Source of the DNA: Streptantibioticus rubrisoli
GTDB lineage: Bacteria; Actinomycetota; Actinomycetes; Streptomycetales; Streptomycetaceae
Direction: 5' to 3'
Assembly: GCF_024436055.1 (NCBI RefSeq)
Contig: NZ_JANFNH010000060.1
Location: 1-40,317 of the forward strand
DNA length: 40,317 bases
This document shows, in pieces, positions 39,252-40,317 of the stretch. Each line of letters opens with the position of its first letter. Position 1 is the first letter of the stretch. The notes beneath the pieces were generated by a model that saw only the letters and a list, made by a program, of their open reading frames with translations, did not search any database and had not been told where the DNA came from. The translations under genes were made by a program, and so were the position numbers.

Positions 39252-40178
39252 GTGAGTGCTGCGATGCGAAGCCGGACACCGGACCGCCTGTGCGCCGAGG
39301 CGGTTGACCTCGCCCGCGCGGCGGCCGAGGAACTCGCCGGGGCGGAGGTTGTCGGCGAGCACCTCGGGGCCGTGGCCGAGGGGGACCGCGTCGTCACGCA
39401 CTCCTTCGCCTGCCAGGACCCCGCGTACCGCGGCTGGCGGTGGGCGGTCACGGTGGCCCGCGCCTCCCGCGCCAAGGTCGTCACGCTCGATGAGACGGCG
39501 CTGCTGCCCGACGCGGACGCGCTGCTGGCCCCCGAATGGGTGCCGTGGAGCGAGCGGCTGCGCCCCGGCGACCTCGGCCCCGGCGACCTGCTGCCGACCG
39601 AGGCGGACGACCTGCGGCTGGAACCCGGCTGGCTGGCCGCCGAGGAGGCGCCGGTGGACTCCGCGGTCTCGCCGGTCGCCGAGGACCTCGCGGAACTGGC
39701 GGAGGCCGAGGACGCGGATGTGACGGCCACCGCGCCCGCCGCCCTGCCGACCACCCCGGCGCGCGGCAGCCTCGCGGCCGTCGCCGAGGAACTGGGCCTG
39801 CGGCGCGCGCGGGTGCTCTCGCGGTACGGGCTGCACGTCGCCGCCGACCGCTGGGAGGAGTCGTACGGCCCGAAGACCCCGATGGCCCAGGCCGCGCCCG
39901 CGCAGTGCGTCAGCTGCGGGTTCCTGGTGCCGATCGCGGGCTCACTGCGGCAGGCGTTCGGCATCTGCGCCAACGAGTTCAGCCCCGCCGACGGTCACGT
40001 GGTCTCCCTCGCCTTCGGCTGCGGCGGCCACTCGGAGGCGGCGGTCATGCCACGTCCGCCCCGCCCGGCCCCTCCGGTCCTGGACGAGATGAACGCCGAG
40101 CCCCTGCCCCTCCACCCCGCCCGCCCCTCCGGCTCGGTGGAGCCCGAGGGCCCCACGGAGGAACTGGGCCACTCCTAG
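39252..40178 (+). CDS. DUF3027 protein
   Basis: A 308-aa protein of an actinobacterial family of unknown function. Recognisable parts are RTPDRLCAEAVDLARAAAEE at the start, VGEHLGAVAEGDRVVTHSFACQDPAYRGWRWAVTVARASRAKVVTLDE and LLAPEWVPWSERLRPGDLGPGDLLPTEADD. A second domain has RVLSRYGLHVAADRWEESYGPKTPMAQAAPAQCVSCGFLVPIAGSLRQAFGICANEFSPADG with a CVSC...C zinc-like site. The GTG at 39252 gives VSAAMRSRTPDRL; an ATG four codons on is possible. The C-terminal 40 residues are Pro-rich and disordered. It is the last gene in the window and no terminator is visible after it. Confidence 0.88.
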   Translation: MSAAMRSRTPDRLCAEAVDLARAAAEELAGAEVVGEHLGAVAEGDRVVTHSFACQDPAYRGWRWAVTVARASRAKVVTLDETALLPDADALLAPEWVPWSERLRPGDLGPGDLLPTEADDLRLEPGWLAAEEAPVDSAVSPVAEDLAELAEAEDADVTATAPAALPTTPARGSLAAVAEELGLRRARVLSRYGLHVAADRWEESYGPKTPMAQAAPAQCVSCGFLVPIAGSLRQAFGICANEFSPADGHVVSLAFGCGGHSEAAVMPRPPRPAPPVLDEMNAEPLPLHPARPSGSVEPEGPTEELGHS

Positions 40179-40317
40179 TCTTCGGCGGTTCCGGTCTGAT
40201 CGGCACCGCACCGCCCTGAAACCAGAGCCCCCAGCGGAGGGCTACGGGGCGCGGCCCCGAGAATGGCATCCCGCCGGAGCACAGCCTCGAAGCGAGGCGC
40301 ACCTCCCCCAACGGGGT

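Noticed and set aside
40179..40317. Further gene or terminator at the right edge
   Set aside because: No convincing start, codon pattern or stem-loop; the window ends too soon to judge.

Overview
The window is chromosomal DNA from a high-GC actinomycete, almost certainly a Streptomyces. The G/C-rich third codon positions, frequent GTG starts, lone CIRCE-controlled groEL2, futalosine menaquinone genes (mqnB, mqnD) and DUF3027/DUF2771 genes all fit that genus. Two stretches of ordinary core genome flank a roughly 13.2 kb integrated element.

Left core (1-16.8 kb): a tandem repeat with a G-quadruplex motif; gpgS; a SAM-I riboswitch in front of a threonine-synthase-like gene and a CysO-like sulfur carrier, which I read as the MetM/MetO homocysteine route; a cold-shock gene; a 53-nt tandem repeat running into the groEL2 promoter, which carries four CIRCE half-sites at 18-nt steps; groEL2; an RpiR regulator with murQ; a small protein; an MFS exporter; an HD hydrolase; cutC; a HelD/HelR-type helicase; a small protein; a GT87-type membrane glycosyltransferase; and an XPB-type helicase.

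Element (about 16,777-29,989): an integrative, probably conjugative element of the AICE type, using a large serine integrase rather than the usual tyrosine integrase. It is inserted inside the 5' end of the XPB helicase gene. The 8-bp core TGGACGAT is present at both ends. Joining the chromosomal sides in silico restores an XPB start reading MNGPLIVQ-SDKT in frame. The element brings its own ribosome-binding site and GTG start, so XPB is re-headed (MSC-LIVQSDKT) rather than destroyed. Leftward genes are a possible Pra-like protein, two proteins sharing an HGFPPV domain (three copies in all), a TraB/FtsK translocase, a RepSA-like HUH replication initiator and a gp3-like recombination directionality factor (RDF). 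The RDF is translationally coupled to rep and converges on the integrase. A gene-poor 1.6 kb stretch carries iterons and inverted repeats and may hold the transfer locus or origin. The cargo is an XRE/DUF397 regulatory pair, four small genes, and an ATP-grasp RiPP (graspetide) cassette: precursor, ATP-grasp maturase and PIMT-like methyltransferase (tgmA-tgmB-tgmC). A small zinc-ribbon protein gene lies at the right end.

Right core (30.0-40.3 kb): the XPB/Ssl2-like WYL gene originally next to XPB, a membrane protein, a HAD hydrolase, a small membrane protein, a cold-shock protein with a C-terminal extension, an operon of MFS protein, DUF2771 lipoprotein, mqnB and mqnD, and a DUF3027 gene. I saw no rRNA, tRNA or CRISPR array.
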